Below, piece by piece: positions 54,814 through 63,269 of a stretch of 64,000 bases of DNA. The position numbers and the translations under genes are program-made. Origin of the DNA: SHAN690 sp041391765 (GTDB lineage Bacteria > Bacteroidota > Bacteroidia > Flavobacteriales_G > Salibacteraceae); NCBI GenBank assembly GCA_041391765.1, contig JAWKNJ010000025.1, positions 1 through 64,000 of the forward strand, given 5' to 3'. The notes beneath the pieces were generated by a model that saw nothing but the letters and a program-made list of their open reading frames with translations, did not search any database and was not told the origin of the DNA. Position 1 is the first letter of the stretch, and each line of letters opens with the position of its first letter.

Positions 54814-55596
54814 ATGGAACAGGACGAGTTTTACTTATTGAATGCTTTTACGGGTGAGAATGCGAAAGGAAATCCAGCGTGCGTGATCTTGTTAGATGAC
54901 ATTAGCGATACTGATCGCTTGCATAAGTTGGCTCGCAGTTTCAATCAACCTGCGACCACCTTTTTGAAAAAACGCGATGTTGGATATGACGTTCGCTGGT
55001 TCGCACCCGATGCTGAGATTCCTCTTTGTGGTCATGGCACAGTGGCTGCGACTTGGCTTTTTACAAAGATTCTCAAGCAGAGCGGACCAATTGAGTTTCA
55101 CTATGCCGGAGGGGTTATCACAGGAAGCGAGAGTGGTGATCAGGTAGTTATTGAAGGTGAGGCGATTCAAGCGGAGGAGCAGCCAATACCCGAACATGTG
55201 GTGAAAGGCTTTCACGGGAAAGCAGTGGGTTATTGGGGCTCAGGTGAAAAGAACATCGTTTTGCTGGACTCAGAAGAAAGTGTTCGAACCATGGAGCCGG
55301 ATTGGAATGCCTTAAGAGGATCAAGGACTTTTGGTTATGTCATCACCGCTCAAGGCAGTGACTACGACTGCGTGTCTAGGGTCATGTTGCCATATGTCAG
55401 CTTTTTAGAAGACCAAGCTACCGGAAGTGCACATATGTTGCTGGCACCATATTGGTCTAAACGATTGAATAAGTCTCGTTTGGATGCTTTTCAAGCCAGC
55501 GAAAGAGGTGGGCACATGATTTGCGAGGTGGACAACGATCGAGTTCGGTTGCTTGCCACGGCTGATCAAATCGGTCACGGTATATACCACAGCTGA
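54814..55596 (+). CDS. PhzF-family isomerase-like protein lacking the usual catalytic Glu
   Basis: The 260-residue protein starts at ATG 54814, preceded by AAGGAG at 54802-54807 (a Shine-Dalgarno match, unusual for this phylum). The PhzF fold is clear: AFTGENAKGNPACVILL, RWFAPDAEIPLCGHGTVAATW, YVSFLEDQATGSAHMLLAPYW. The position of the catalytic Glu in NLSETTF is NQPATTF here, with Ala47. The family makes phenazines or racemises amino acids and proline derivatives. Without Glu the activity may differ, unless this form is common to a subfamily. Start is 2 bp after the ABC-F stop, so cotranscription is likely. Confidence 0.88.
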   Translation: MEQDEFYLLNAFTGENAKGNPACVILLDDISDTDRLHKLARSFNQPATTFLKKRDVGYDVRWFAPDAEIPLCGHGTVAATWLFTKILKQSGPIEFHYAGGVITGSESGDQVVIEGEAIQAEEQPIPEHVVKGFHGKAVGYWGSGEKNIVLLDSEESVRTMEPDWNALRGSRTFGYVITAQGSDYDCVSRVMLPYVSFLEDQATGSAHMLLAPYWSKRLNKSRLDAFQASERGGHMICEVDNDRVRLLATADQIGHGIYHS

Positions 55597-55614
55597 TAAT
55601 TTTCTCAGGAAATC

Positions 55615-55643
55615 TTTGACCTTCATGCAAGGAAATGCGTTTG
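55615..55643 (+). promoter_or_regulatory. Candidate promoter of the ECF sigma operon
   Basis: TTTG (55615-55618) and TGCGTTTG (55636-55643), 17 bp apart, match TTTG-N17-23-TAnnTTTG except one base in the -7 box. The ATG at 55677 lies 33 bp downstream. It could be recognised by the main sigma factor. Confidence 0.45.
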
Positions 55644-55676
55644 GATGGCATCTTCCTCACATTGTGGTGCTAACCC

Positions 55677-56231
55677 ATGGATGAAAGTCGCCTCATAGCC
55701 GGATGTCGTAGAAATGATTTGCGTTGTCAAAAAGAACTCTACGACCTTATGCATCCCAAGATGCTGGGAGTTTGTATGCGTTATGCTGCAGATCGTGACC
55801 AGGCTCAGGAATTACTTCAAGAAGGTTTTATTAAAGTCTTTCGCAAGATTGACTCCTTCAAAGGCGATGGATCGTTTGAGGGCTGGGTTCGTAAGATTAT
55901 GGTGAATACCTCGTTGGAGCATTTCAGGCGAGAGAAAGCCAAGGCCATCGAGGTGGGACTGGAAAAGGAATCGTTGATGGTTGTGAGTAATGAGCCGACT
56001 GCTTTGTCAGAAATGGCTGCGGCAGACATCATGCGTGCCGTGTCACAACTTCCTCAGGGCTACAAAATGGTGTTCAATTTATTTGCAATCGAAGGCTATA
56101 GCCACGAAGAGATCGCCATAGAATTGGATATCTCAGTAAACACCTCCTACTCGCAGTATCATCGTGCCAAGGCGATGCTGCAGAAGATGATAACCGGAGA
56201 AAAAAAAGCGACCGTTAAAAAAGCAATGTGA
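55677..56231 (+). CDS. ECF-type RNA polymerase sigma factor
   Basis: The 184-residue sigma-70 protein has region 2 (LYDLMHPKMLGVCMRYAADRDQAQELLQEGFIKVFRKIDSFKGDGSFEGWVRKIMVNTSLEHFRR) and region 4 (LPQGYKMVFNLFAIEGYSHEEIAIELDISVNTSYSQYHRAKAML), with no region 1 or 3. It should direct a small regulon in response to an envelope signal. The next gene begins in the GTGATG overlapping its stop (ATG at 56231) and encodes a membrane-anchored barrel protein, a likely partner or anti-sigma-like regulator by position. Confidence 0.93.
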   Translation: MDESRLIAGCRRNDLRCQKELYDLMHPKMLGVCMRYAADRDQAQELLQEGFIKVFRKIDSFKGDGSFEGWVRKIMVNTSLEHFRREKAKAIEVGLEKESLMVVSNEPTALSEMAAADIMRAVSQLPQGYKMVFNLFAIEGYSHEEIAIELDISVNTSYSQYHRAKAMLQKMITGEKKATVKKAM

Positions 56232-57634
56232 TGGAAGAGCAACGAAATCATAGAGGTTCCTTTGAAGATGCCATGCGCGAGGCCATGTCGGACTACACCA
56301 CGCAAGCCGATGCCTATGTGTGGGACCACATCGAAGCAGAACTGCGTGAAAAGAAAAACCGAGGCATCATTTGGTGGTTTAGTGGGGTAGCTGCTGCCAT
56401 TGTAGCGTTGGTGGTGGGCGTTGGACTGTTGAATACAGAGCAGGGCGTGCCAACGGATGATCAAAACGTGACTTATTCTGACACGGTCAAGGTGGAGGGT
56501 ATAATTGATGGCGAATCGCCATCGATGATTGACGAAGAGGTCGCGGTTCATGTCGAAAAGCCAGAGATCGATAATATTCAAAATGAATCTAAAACAGGCG
56601 ATGATTCACCCATGTTTGCTAGTGCTGAACCAAAAGATCAAACCCAAGATGCTGAGCAAAATACGACCGATGTTCATAAGGTGATATCAATCTCATTGCA
56701 GGTAACTGATGATGTTCAATCAAAAAATTATATTAAGTCTATTAATGTATTGGTAAATAGCGATATAAAGCATTCAGAGAGAATCGATAAGACGCTTATT
56801 GATAAACCTGAATCGCTTACCCCAATGAGCATCGCTTCCCTGATGGGTGAAGTCGATTTCCCGGACTCATTGTCCATTCGCGAATCGGAAACCTATCCGA
56901 TCATCGCGCAGGATGAACCAACTAGGAAGAAGTCGAGGAAAAAAGATGAGCTGGAGTGGGAAGATGGAACTGAATCCGCACAGCCGCTGTGGGCCATGGC
57001 CGCCAACGTGGGTTCGGGTGCTTCATCTTCTCAGGCTGGAAGAAACGATGCTTTGGTTTCACAAACCGCCTCGGAAGAGTATGACAACTTCTCGGTTGGA
57101 TCACCGAATACTGATGGCTCCGGACGTGCTGTTGGACCTTATTACGACAACTACAGTGCTCCATTCGCTTTCGGAGTACGTGCACACGTGAGCCTGACCA
57201 AGCGCATAGGCTTGGAAAGCGGGCTTACCTATAGTTTAATGAAAGCCTCAGGCGAGAGCGGAATTACATCCTACCGTTTGGATGAGCACTTCATCGGGGT
57301 GCCCATATTGGTCAGCTATCGATTCATTGACAAGAAACGCGTTGCAGCCTATACGGTGAGCGGGATATTGTTGGACAAGGGTATTGCCTCCAGAAGCACT
57401 GTCGTTACCGATGACGGCATCACAGAATCGACCTATAAAAACGCGGTGCGAGCCTCTGGTTTTCAGGGTGGGCTTCAACTTGGTGTGGGAATGAATTACA
57501 AGTTCGCCAAGCGTGTAGGGCTTTATGTTCAGCCAACGGTGTCTACCTGGCTCATCAATCATCGCGCTTACAATGCTCGCAACAGGCAATTATTGTGGCC
57601 AAGCTTGAACGCAGGCTTGCGATTCGATCTCTAG
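56231..57634 (+). CDS. Membrane-anchored protein with C-terminal OmpA-like barrel, sigma operon partner
   Basis: The 467-residue protein starts at ATG 56231, or at the overlapping GTG 56228. Residues 1-46 are a soluble N-terminal part (FEDAMREAMSDYTTQADAYVWDHIEAELREKK), resembling the start of Bacteroidota sigma-partner proteins. One helix follows (GIIWWFSGVAAAIVALVVGVGLL). Residues 75-255 are acidic and low in structure. Residues about 255-467 form an outer-membrane beta-barrel (FAFGVRAHVSLTKRIGLESGLTYSLMKASG, VGMNYKFAKRVGLYVQPTVSTWL, LNAGLRFDL). The layout would link cytoplasm, periplasm and outer membrane in one chain. Close coupling to the sigma gene supports a regulatory role; this is inference. 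Confidence 0.82.
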   Translation: MEEQRNHRGSFEDAMREAMSDYTTQADAYVWDHIEAELREKKNRGIIWWFSGVAAAIVALVVGVGLLNTEQGVPTDDQNVTYSDTVKVEGIIDGESPSMIDEEVAVHVEKPEIDNIQNESKTGDDSPMFASAEPKDQTQDAEQNTTDVHKVISISLQVTDDVQSKNYIKSINVLVNSDIKHSERIDKTLIDKPESLTPMSIASLMGEVDFPDSLSIRESETYPIIAQDEPTRKKSRKKDELEWEDGTESAQPLWAMAANVGSGASSSQAGRNDALVSQTASEEYDNFSVGSPNTDGSGRAVGPYYDNYSAPFAFGVRAHVSLTKRIGLESGLTYSLMKASGESGITSYRLDEHFIGVPILVSYRFIDKKRVAAYTVSGILLDKGIASRSTVVTDDGITESTYKNAVRASGFQGGLQLGVGMNYKFAKRVGLYVQPTVSTWLINHRAYNARNRQLLWPSLNAGLRFDL

Positions 57635-57721
57635 AAGCGAGCAACTCAAATAAATTTCGGGCTCGTGCAAGGTTAAGGATGCCTCCCGCATCTATGCTGT
57701 ATCAATCTAACAATCAAAACC

Positions 57722-59026
57722 ATGAAACGATTAGAATACCTATGGTCCGCTTCGCTTCTTATAGTAATCGGACTATCATCCTGTCAGGACAAAACCACGG
57801 AAAAAGTCACTTACACAGCCAACGTGCCAGTTTACGCTTCAGAACAATCCCTGCGTGAGCTCGTTGGATCTGAGGGCCCTAAAGAGCTTTCAGGCGCGGG
57901 AAAAATGCACATCCGAGGAAACTATATCTACATCGTCAAGCCATTTGCCGGCATTCACGTTATTGACAACAGCAATCCGAGTTCGCCACAAAATGTGTCG
58001 TTCATCAGCCTTCCCGGTGTGCTTGATATTGCTTCTTATGGGTTTACGCTGTATGCCGACAGTTACAAGGACTTGGTCTCGCTGGACATATCCAATCCAC
58101 TCTCCGTAAAAGAAGTTGATCGCGATGAAGATGTGTTTCAAAGCATGTTACCACCTACGCTGAACAACTATCCTATTGCTACCATTGATGAAACGCAAGG
58201 AGTAGTGGTAGATTGGAAAGTGGAGCAGATCACCGAGACGCGCGAAGTGGATAATTGGGGTCGAGGCTGGGGAGCACAGGAGGGCCTTGATTTTGCATCA
58301 ACTGCATCCGAAGGTTCAAATGTTAAAGGATCAGACATTTTATTATCTGCATATCAGCCCGTTCCTGGCCAGAGTGGTTCAACGGCACGTTTCACGGCAC
58401 TGAATGATCAGCTGTACACGGTTAACGGAGATCAAATCAAAGTCTTTAGCCTGGCTGAGGAACAAAACCCAAGTGAAGGAGTGACTGTTGAAACGGGTCG
58501 AGAAGTAGAGACCATTTTTCCCATGGAAAACATGCTGTTTTTGGGAACAACCACGGGGATGCTTGTTTACGGCTTGAACAATCCAGCCTCGCCCGATTTC
58601 ATTTCGGGGTTTAATCACGCCACAGGCTGCGATCCGGTTGTCGTTGAAGACAGCATCGCTTACGTCACGCTGAGGACCGGGACGCAATGCGGGGGCTGGG
58701 CCAATCAATTGGATGTTTTGGATGTTAGAAACATTACAAACCCACAAAGCATTGCCAGTTATCAATTTACTAGCCCTCATGGATTGGGCATAGACAACAA
58801 CATCTTGTTCATTTGTGATGGATCGGATGGTTTGAAGATCTATGACGCAACGGACAAGTGGCATATCACGGACCATCCCTTGGCTCATTACGCTGACATT
58901 CAAGCCTATGATGTCATTCCATTAGGAGATATTCTTTTGCTGATCGGGGAGGATGGATTCTACCAATACAGCTACGCTGAACCTCAGAACATCACACTTC
59001 TCAGCTTTATCAGCACAAACAATTAG
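57722..59026 (+). CDS. LVIVD-repeat lipoprotein
   Basis: The 434-residue protein has a signal peptide ending in the lipobox LIVIGLSSC. The body is a beta-propeller of LVIVD repeats: GNYIYIVKPFAGIHVIDNSNPSSPQNVSFIS, YADSYKDLVSLDISNPLSVKEV, DSIAYVTLRTGTQCGG...LDVLDVRNITNPQSIASY and NILFICDGSDGLKIYDATDKW. Such lipoproteins often sit in Bacteroidota loci with an ECF sigma factor. It lies 87 bp after the sigma-partner gene and 3 bp before the next, so the operon continues. Function unknown; a surface-binding propeller is likely. Confidence 0.88.
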   Translation: MKRLEYLWSASLLIVIGLSSCQDKTTEKVTYTANVPVYASEQSLRELVGSEGPKELSGAGKMHIRGNYIYIVKPFAGIHVIDNSNPSSPQNVSFISLPGVLDIASYGFTLYADSYKDLVSLDISNPLSVKEVDRDEDVFQSMLPPTLNNYPIATIDETQGVVVDWKVEQITETREVDNWGRGWGAQEGLDFASTASEGSNVKGSDILLSAYQPVPGQSGSTARFTALNDQLYTVNGDQIKVFSLAEEQNPSEGVTVETGREVETIFPMENMLFLGTTTGMLVYGLNNPASPDFISGFNHATGCDPVVVEDSIAYVTLRTGTQCGGWANQLDVLDVRNITNPQSIASYQFTSPHGLGIDNNILFICDGSDGLKIYDATDKWHITDHPLAHYADIQAYDVIPLGDILLLIGEDGFYQYSYAEPQNITLLSFISTNN

Positions 59027-59029
59027 ACC

Positions 59030-59773
59030 ATGAAGCAAATCATTCTTTCCGTTCTCATGGTTTTCACCACTTCGGTGGCGGTGATGGCGCAGAAAACACA
59101 AGATGTCGTTCATCTAAACAACGGATCCATGATCCGCGGAACCATCATCGAGAAGATGATTGACGATCATGTGAAAATTCAAACGATTGACGGGAGTATT
59201 TGGGTGTTTCCAATGACTGATATCAAAGAGATTGGAGAGACAGAGGCAGCACCTTTCACTGGTCGTACACCTTTTTCAGCTCCGAATAAGGGGTTTTACA
59301 ATGCCAGTAGTGCAGGCTTGTTATTCGGTTCCAATGACTATTCCACCGAGGTAGCCGTAAGTGCGTACACGGTAAATGGATATCGTTTCAACCCGCATCT
59401 TGCTGCCGGATTGGGTGTGGGTATCGAGAGCTTTTATCCTGGAATGGTACCCGTTTTTGTGGAAGGCCGATATGATATTCTCGAATCCAGGTTTTCACCA
59501 TTTGCTACGATCCAAGCGGGATATGGCGTTCCCTTTCAAAACAACAAGGTAGATGGTCAATGGGTCAACCGTGGAGGGGTGATGCTCGACTGCCAGGTTG
59601 GGATCAGAAACTATGTGTCAAACAACATTGGCTTCACCCTGAGTGCAGGCTATCGCCATCAGCAAAGCGTTTACCGTGAATATTATTGGTGGTTCTCAGA
59701 CCCTGGAGATCAAGCCATGATCAGGCAGCAATATAACCGACTAGTCGTGCGAGTGGGACTCCTGTTCAACTAA
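59030..59773 (+). CDS. Outer-membrane protein with N-terminal beta domain
   Basis: The 247-residue protein has signal peptide IILSVLMVFTTSVAVMAQ. Residues 22-70 form a short beta domain (DVVHLNNGSMIRGTIIEKMIDDHVKIQTIDGSIWVFPMTDIKEI) of a kind found in other Bacteroidota envelope proteins. The rest is a barrel (VSAYTVNGYRFNPHLAAGLGVGIESFYPG, VEGRYDILESRFSPFATIQAGYGVPF, IGFTLSAGYRHQQ, LVVRVGLLFN). It directly follows the LVIVD gene (3-bp gap). It is convergent with the EGF lipoprotein gene, sharing 4 bp with its stop. Confidence 0.78.
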   Translation: MKQIILSVLMVFTTSVAVMAQKTQDVVHLNNGSMIRGTIIEKMIDDHVKIQTIDGSIWVFPMTDIKEIGETEAAPFTGRTPFSAPNKGFYNASSAGLLFGSNDYSTEVAVSAYTVNGYRFNPHLAAGLGVGIESFYPGMVPVFVEGRYDILESRFSPFATIQAGYGVPFQNNKVDGQWVNRGGVMLDCQVGIRNYVSNNIGFTLSAGYRHQQSVYREYYWWFSDPGDQAMIRQQYNRLVVRVGLLFN

Positions 59774-60342
59774 CGTTGAAGAGTCATCATACATGTGTCT
59801 TTGGTTGAGTTTCCTTTTACAATATTTAGCACGAATCGATTATTGATAAAAGTACCCGTGCCTTCCCATGTTTGTTTTGTAACAAACGTTTCTACTTTTT
59901 GGGCAGGAATTCGAAATTCACTTTCGTTGATGAATTGGATGTGAAATTCAGAGCTGCTTCGCCCTTTATCAAACAAAAACTGCGATGGATCATCGGTGGT
60001 AAGAACATCATATTCTACTTCATCTCCGAAGACTTGCCCCGCGCAGATGTCTTCTCCAAAATAGTAACCAGCAACCCCTGTTGGCACCTGAAATTGACAC
60101 GCGCTTCCGAAAAGAGTATCCGGGCATTGGCAAATGCCATATGCACATGGAAACTCGGGAGGACAGTCGAGAACTTCAAGGCAAAGGTCCTTGTTGCATA
60201 AGGGTCGCTCCGCACCATCATCGCAAAGGCACCTTCCAGATTTACACTCTCCGCCATTCACACACTGGGTATTGTAACATGGATCACAACTGTAAATAGT
60301 TGAAATCATTAGCAGAATGAGTAATTGGGTGCTGAATTGCAT
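59770..60342 (-). CDS. EGF-like lipoprotein (paralogue of the gene at 52.2 kb)
   Basis: The 190-residue protein starts at ATG 60342; the signal QLLILLMISTIYSC carries a lipobox. Two Cys-rich EGF-like modules occupy residues 19-80 (CVNGGECKSGRCLCDDG, CAYGICQCPDTLFGSAC). A beta-rich C-terminal domain follows (AGYYFGEDICAGQ, TWEGTGTFINNRFVLNIV). The paralogue at 52231-52824 shares the layout and strand pattern. It overlaps the stop of the convergent barrel gene by 4 bp. Function unknown. Confidence 0.8.
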   Translation of the reverse strand: MQFSTQLLILLMISTIYSCDPCYNTQCVNGGECKSGRCLCDDGAERPLCNKDLCLEVLDCPPEFPCAYGICQCPDTLFGSACQFQVPTGVAGYYFGEDICAGQVFGDEVEYDVLTTDDPSQFLFDKGRSSSEFHIQFINESEFRIPAQKVETFVTKQTWEGTGTFINNRFVLNIVKGNSTKDTCMMTLQR

Positions 60343-60492
60343 CTGATCACAAAGAAAGCCAGTGTGTATCAATTCTGGATTTATTCTCGATTTGGGAAAA
60401 GAAGGGCCGATTAAAATCTTATAGACTGCTGATAAATAGTCACTTGAGGGTTTGGTATTGGGCTTGCCTTTAGAGTCGCAAATTTAGAAACC

Positions 60493-60603
60493 ATGACTAC
60501 GAAAGAAGTAAATCAAAGATCAAGGACATACAAACTTGCATTGTACACTTTGCTTGCAATCGTTTTTGCAGCAGCCATTCTAAGCGAAGTGCTCCTTTCA
60601 TAG
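60493..60603 (+). CDS. 36-residue single-helix membrane peptide
   Basis: The short frame ATG 60493 to TAG 60603 encodes a basic N-terminus (MTTKEVNQRSRTYK) and one hydrophobic helix (LALYTLLAIVFAAAILSEVLL). It lies 21 bp before the DUF4382 gene on the same strand. It is close to the minimum length of a real gene, but its charge layout and position are typical of small bacterial membrane proteins. The gap before it (60343-60492) holds a TTTG word but no clear -7 box. Confidence 0.5.
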   Translation: MTTKEVNQRSRTYKLALYTLLAIVFAAAILSEVLLS

Positions 60604-60624
60604 TTAACTTATAATCGGAAAGCA

Positions 60625-61188
60625 ATGAGTATCAAAGATGTGGTGGCCATCATAGGCCTCATAGCCGCCATAGCGGCTTGTGACAAACAAAATTTTATTT
60701 CAATAACTAATGAAGCGAGTCAGCGGAGCTCGTCTATTCAAGTGACTATGCACGACACAGCAGGGCCTTATGCTAATGTTTATGTAAATATTGAAAGGGT
60801 TTCAATTCATCGATCTGACACAGATTCCTTGGTGGGATGGACAGATTTGAACGTGAATCCCGGATTTTATGACTTGCTTGAATTGCAGAATGGATTAGAC
60901 TCAGTACTCGTAAACCAAACCATGATTGGTGCGGGTCATGTCACTCAAATGAGGTTTCTACTTGGAGAGGGAAATCACGTAATCCTACTGGACTCAACCC
61001 TACTTCCGCTGAACGTTCCCAGTGGCATGCAAAGTGGTATTAAGCTGAATCTGAATCACGAGTTTGAGCCCTTCAAAGTGTATGACATAACCATTGACTT
61101 CGATGTTATGAAATCAATCCATGTCACCGGAAACGGAAAATACCAGCTCAAGCCAGTCATCAAGGTGGAGAGTGTGGTAGAAATCTGA
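60625..61188 (+). CDS. DUF4382 domain lipoprotein
   Basis: The 187-residue protein has a short lipoprotein signal (VVAIIGLIAAIAAC). The mature part matches DUF4382: SIQVTMHDTAGPYANVYVNIERVSIHRS, GWTDLNVNPGFYDLLELQNGLDSVLVNQTMIGAGHVTQMRFLLGE, NVPSGMQSGIKLNLNHEFE and YQLKPVIKV. The fold is beta-sandwich-like and extracytoplasmic; the role is unknown. A terminator follows. Confidence 0.9.
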   Translation: MSIKDVVAIIGLIAAIAACDKQNFISITNEASQRSSSIQVTMHDTAGPYANVYVNIERVSIHRSDTDSLVGWTDLNVNPGFYDLLELQNGLDSVLVNQTMIGAGHVTQMRFLLGEGNHVILLDSTLLPLNVPSGMQSGIKLNLNHEFEPFKVYDITIDFDVMKSIHVTGNGKYQLKPVIKVESVVEI

Positions 61189-61242
61189 GAATGGCAGTCG
61201 GCTGATTCCCTGATGGGGCCTATATCGTAGTGGGCAGCCGAT

Positions 61243-61268
61243 AAGGCGGGCAATTAGCCCGCCTTTTT
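61243..61268 (+). terminator. Rho-independent terminator after DUF4382
   Basis: AAGGCGGGC (61243-61251) pairs with GCCCGCCTT (61257-61265) around AATTA and is followed by Ts. It separates the DUF4382 unit from the next T9SS gene. Confidence 0.9.
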
Positions 61269-61310
61269 CTATGCAATAAACCCATAGCTTTACTTCAAAA
61301 TGGCTACGAT

Positions 61311-63260
61311 ATGCACCGAATCATTCTCATTATCATATTCTTACTTTCACTGAATGGCAGCGCTCAGGTATGGCAAATGAAAGGGAGTGAAATCTCGGGC
61401 AGCGCTTTTGATGGCTTCGGAAGATCCAGTTGCCTTTCCGGGGATGGCACTGTGCTTGCAATTGGATCAGATCATTTCCAGAATAGCCTAGGCATTGTCT
61501 ACACATACAGATGGAACGGCAGCGCATGGATTCCTCTGGGCAACGAAATCAAAGGACAACATTCGGACGGAAAGTTTGGCAGTGATGTGAAATTGAGTTA
61601 TGATGGCAAAACCTTGATGGTGACAAGCATAAATAAGAATCCGTATGTGCGCGTTTATCGATGGGATGGGACGGATTGGAAACTCAAAGGATCAAGTTTT
61701 AATGCCGGGGGCAGCACCTATGACGTTATTAGCGATAGAATCGACATGAGTGCAGATGGCAATACTGTCATCGTGGGTAACTACGCATTTGATGACACTG
61801 TTAGTGCAGGCGGGCAAGTGATTGTTTATGAATGGGCAAACAACACTTGGAAGATCAAAGGGCAAACATTTTATGGGGAAACCGAAGACATCCAATTGGG
61901 AAAGGCGGTGTCCATCAGCGGTGATGCCATGACGATTGCCATCATGGATCGATATGAATTCAATGAGCACGGAGCTCGGGGTCGCGTTATGGTGTATCGT
62001 TTTAATGGCATCGTTTGGCAACAAATAGGCAACCAGCTGATGGGGGTGGATATTAATGACGCGTTTGGTGCTGCATTGAACCTAAGTTATGATGGAAACA
62101 CGTTGGCTTCATCATCCAGTGGCTATGATGTTGGCAATAATCCAAATGCGGGAAGGCTACATGCCTATCATTGGACTGGTGCCACTTGGGTTGATGAGGC
62201 ACTTTTGGGTTTTGGTTTAGATGGTGAGGATTATTTTGGGGATGAAGTTTTCATGAACGAAGAAGGGACCATCATAGCTGGCACTTCAATCTATCAAGGT
62301 GGTCCGGGGTCTTCGACTTCCAATGTGGGCATGGTTGCGGTGTATAAACGTAGCGGAAACACATGGACATTAATGGGGCAGAGGGTCTATGGTCAGTCGA
62401 GCAACGAGTACATCGGATTCTCATTAGGCATGAATGCAGAGGGCACTTCGTTTGTAACCACATCTTGGGAAGGATTTGCTCGGGTATATGAGTTGACTTG
62501 TGAGCAGAGCGGAGAAGATCACATCACCGTGTGTGACTCACTTACTTGGATCGATGGCAACAAGTATTATGCGGACAACAACACCGCTACTCATTGGATT
62601 GACACGGCAGGCAATTGCGACAGCGCCTTAAAGGAGCTGAAGCTGCATGTGATCAATAGCACCTTCTATACGGATGTGGTAACTTCTTGTCTGCCCTATG
62701 AGTGGATTGATGGGAATACCTACTTCCCTGGTGGTCCTTATGCCATTGCTAATTTAGTGAACGAAGCGGGATGCGATTCTGTTCTTTCACTGCTCATCAC
62801 CGATCAAGTGGATACTACTGTTTATAAAGTTGCCGCCACCTTGTATTCTGTCGTGGACAGTGCAACCACTTACCAATGGATTGATTGCAGCGACAGTTCA
62901 CTCATTTCAGGTGCTACGGAGCAGAGCTATACGCCTTCGGTCAATGGATTTTATCGAGTGGCTATCATTCACAACGGGTGCGCGGACACATCAGGCTGTA
63001 AAGAGGTGAATAATGTCGGTATAGATGAGGAAGCTAACATGGCTCAACTGATGGTTTACCCAAATCCAAGCGATGGTTCGTTTATCGTTTCTGGTATTGA
63101 GCCTGGAAGCCGATATTCAATCTACAATGCCTTGGGACAGCCGGTGATGGCGGGCTCATTCCAATCGTCTCAGGAGGAATTCGTGCTTGACAAGGGTTAC
63201 TACCTGATTCAAGTGAACGGAGCAACCCAATCCCAAACAGTTAAAGCTATCGTCCAATAA
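61311..63260 (+). CDS. Secreted beta-propeller protein with T9SS type A sorting domain
   Basis: The 649-residue protein has signal peptide IILIIIFLLSLNGSAQ. Residues 20-395 carry about seven repeats of the form YxWNGSAWxxLGxxIxG..DxFGxxVxLSxDGxTLxV, as in Bacteroidota propeller proteins (YRWNGSAWIPLGNEIKGQ, VSISGDAMTIAIMDR). Residues 400-500 form two Cys-containing modules (CDSLTWIDGNKYY, CLPYEWIDGNTYF). An Ig-like unit precedes the type A domain (LMVYPNPSDGSFIVS, SIYNALGQPVMAG, QTVKAIVQ). It is a predicted T9SS surface or secreted protein. The upstream region after the terminator has TAGCTTTA near 61284, one base off the -7 consensus. Confidence 0.9.
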   Translation: MHRIILIIIFLLSLNGSAQVWQMKGSEISGSAFDGFGRSSCLSGDGTVLAIGSDHFQNSLGIVYTYRWNGSAWIPLGNEIKGQHSDGKFGSDVKLSYDGKTLMVTSINKNPYVRVYRWDGTDWKLKGSSFNAGGSTYDVISDRIDMSADGNTVIVGNYAFDDTVSAGGQVIVYEWANNTWKIKGQTFYGETEDIQLGKAVSISGDAMTIAIMDRYEFNEHGARGRVMVYRFNGIVWQQIGNQLMGVDINDAFGAALNLSYDGNTLASSSSGYDVGNNPNAGRLHAYHWTGATWVDEALLGFGLDGEDYFGDEVFMNEEGTIIAGTSIYQGGPGSSTSNVGMVAVYKRSGNTWTLMGQRVYGQSSNEYIGFSLGMNAEGTSFVTTSWEGFARVYELTCEQSGEDHITVCDSLTWIDGNKYYADNNTATHWIDTAGNCDSALKELKLHVINSTFYTDVVTSCLPYEWIDGNTYFPGGPYAIANLVNEAGCDSVLSLLITDQVDTTVYKVAATLYSVVDSATTYQWIDCSDSSLISGATEQSYTPSVNGFYRVAIIHNGCADTSGCKEVNNVGIDEEANMAQLMVYPNPSDGSFIVSGIEPGSRYSIYNALGQPVMAGSFQSSQEEFVLDKGYYLIQVNGATQSQTVKAIVQ

Positions 63261-63269
63261 TCGATCAGG

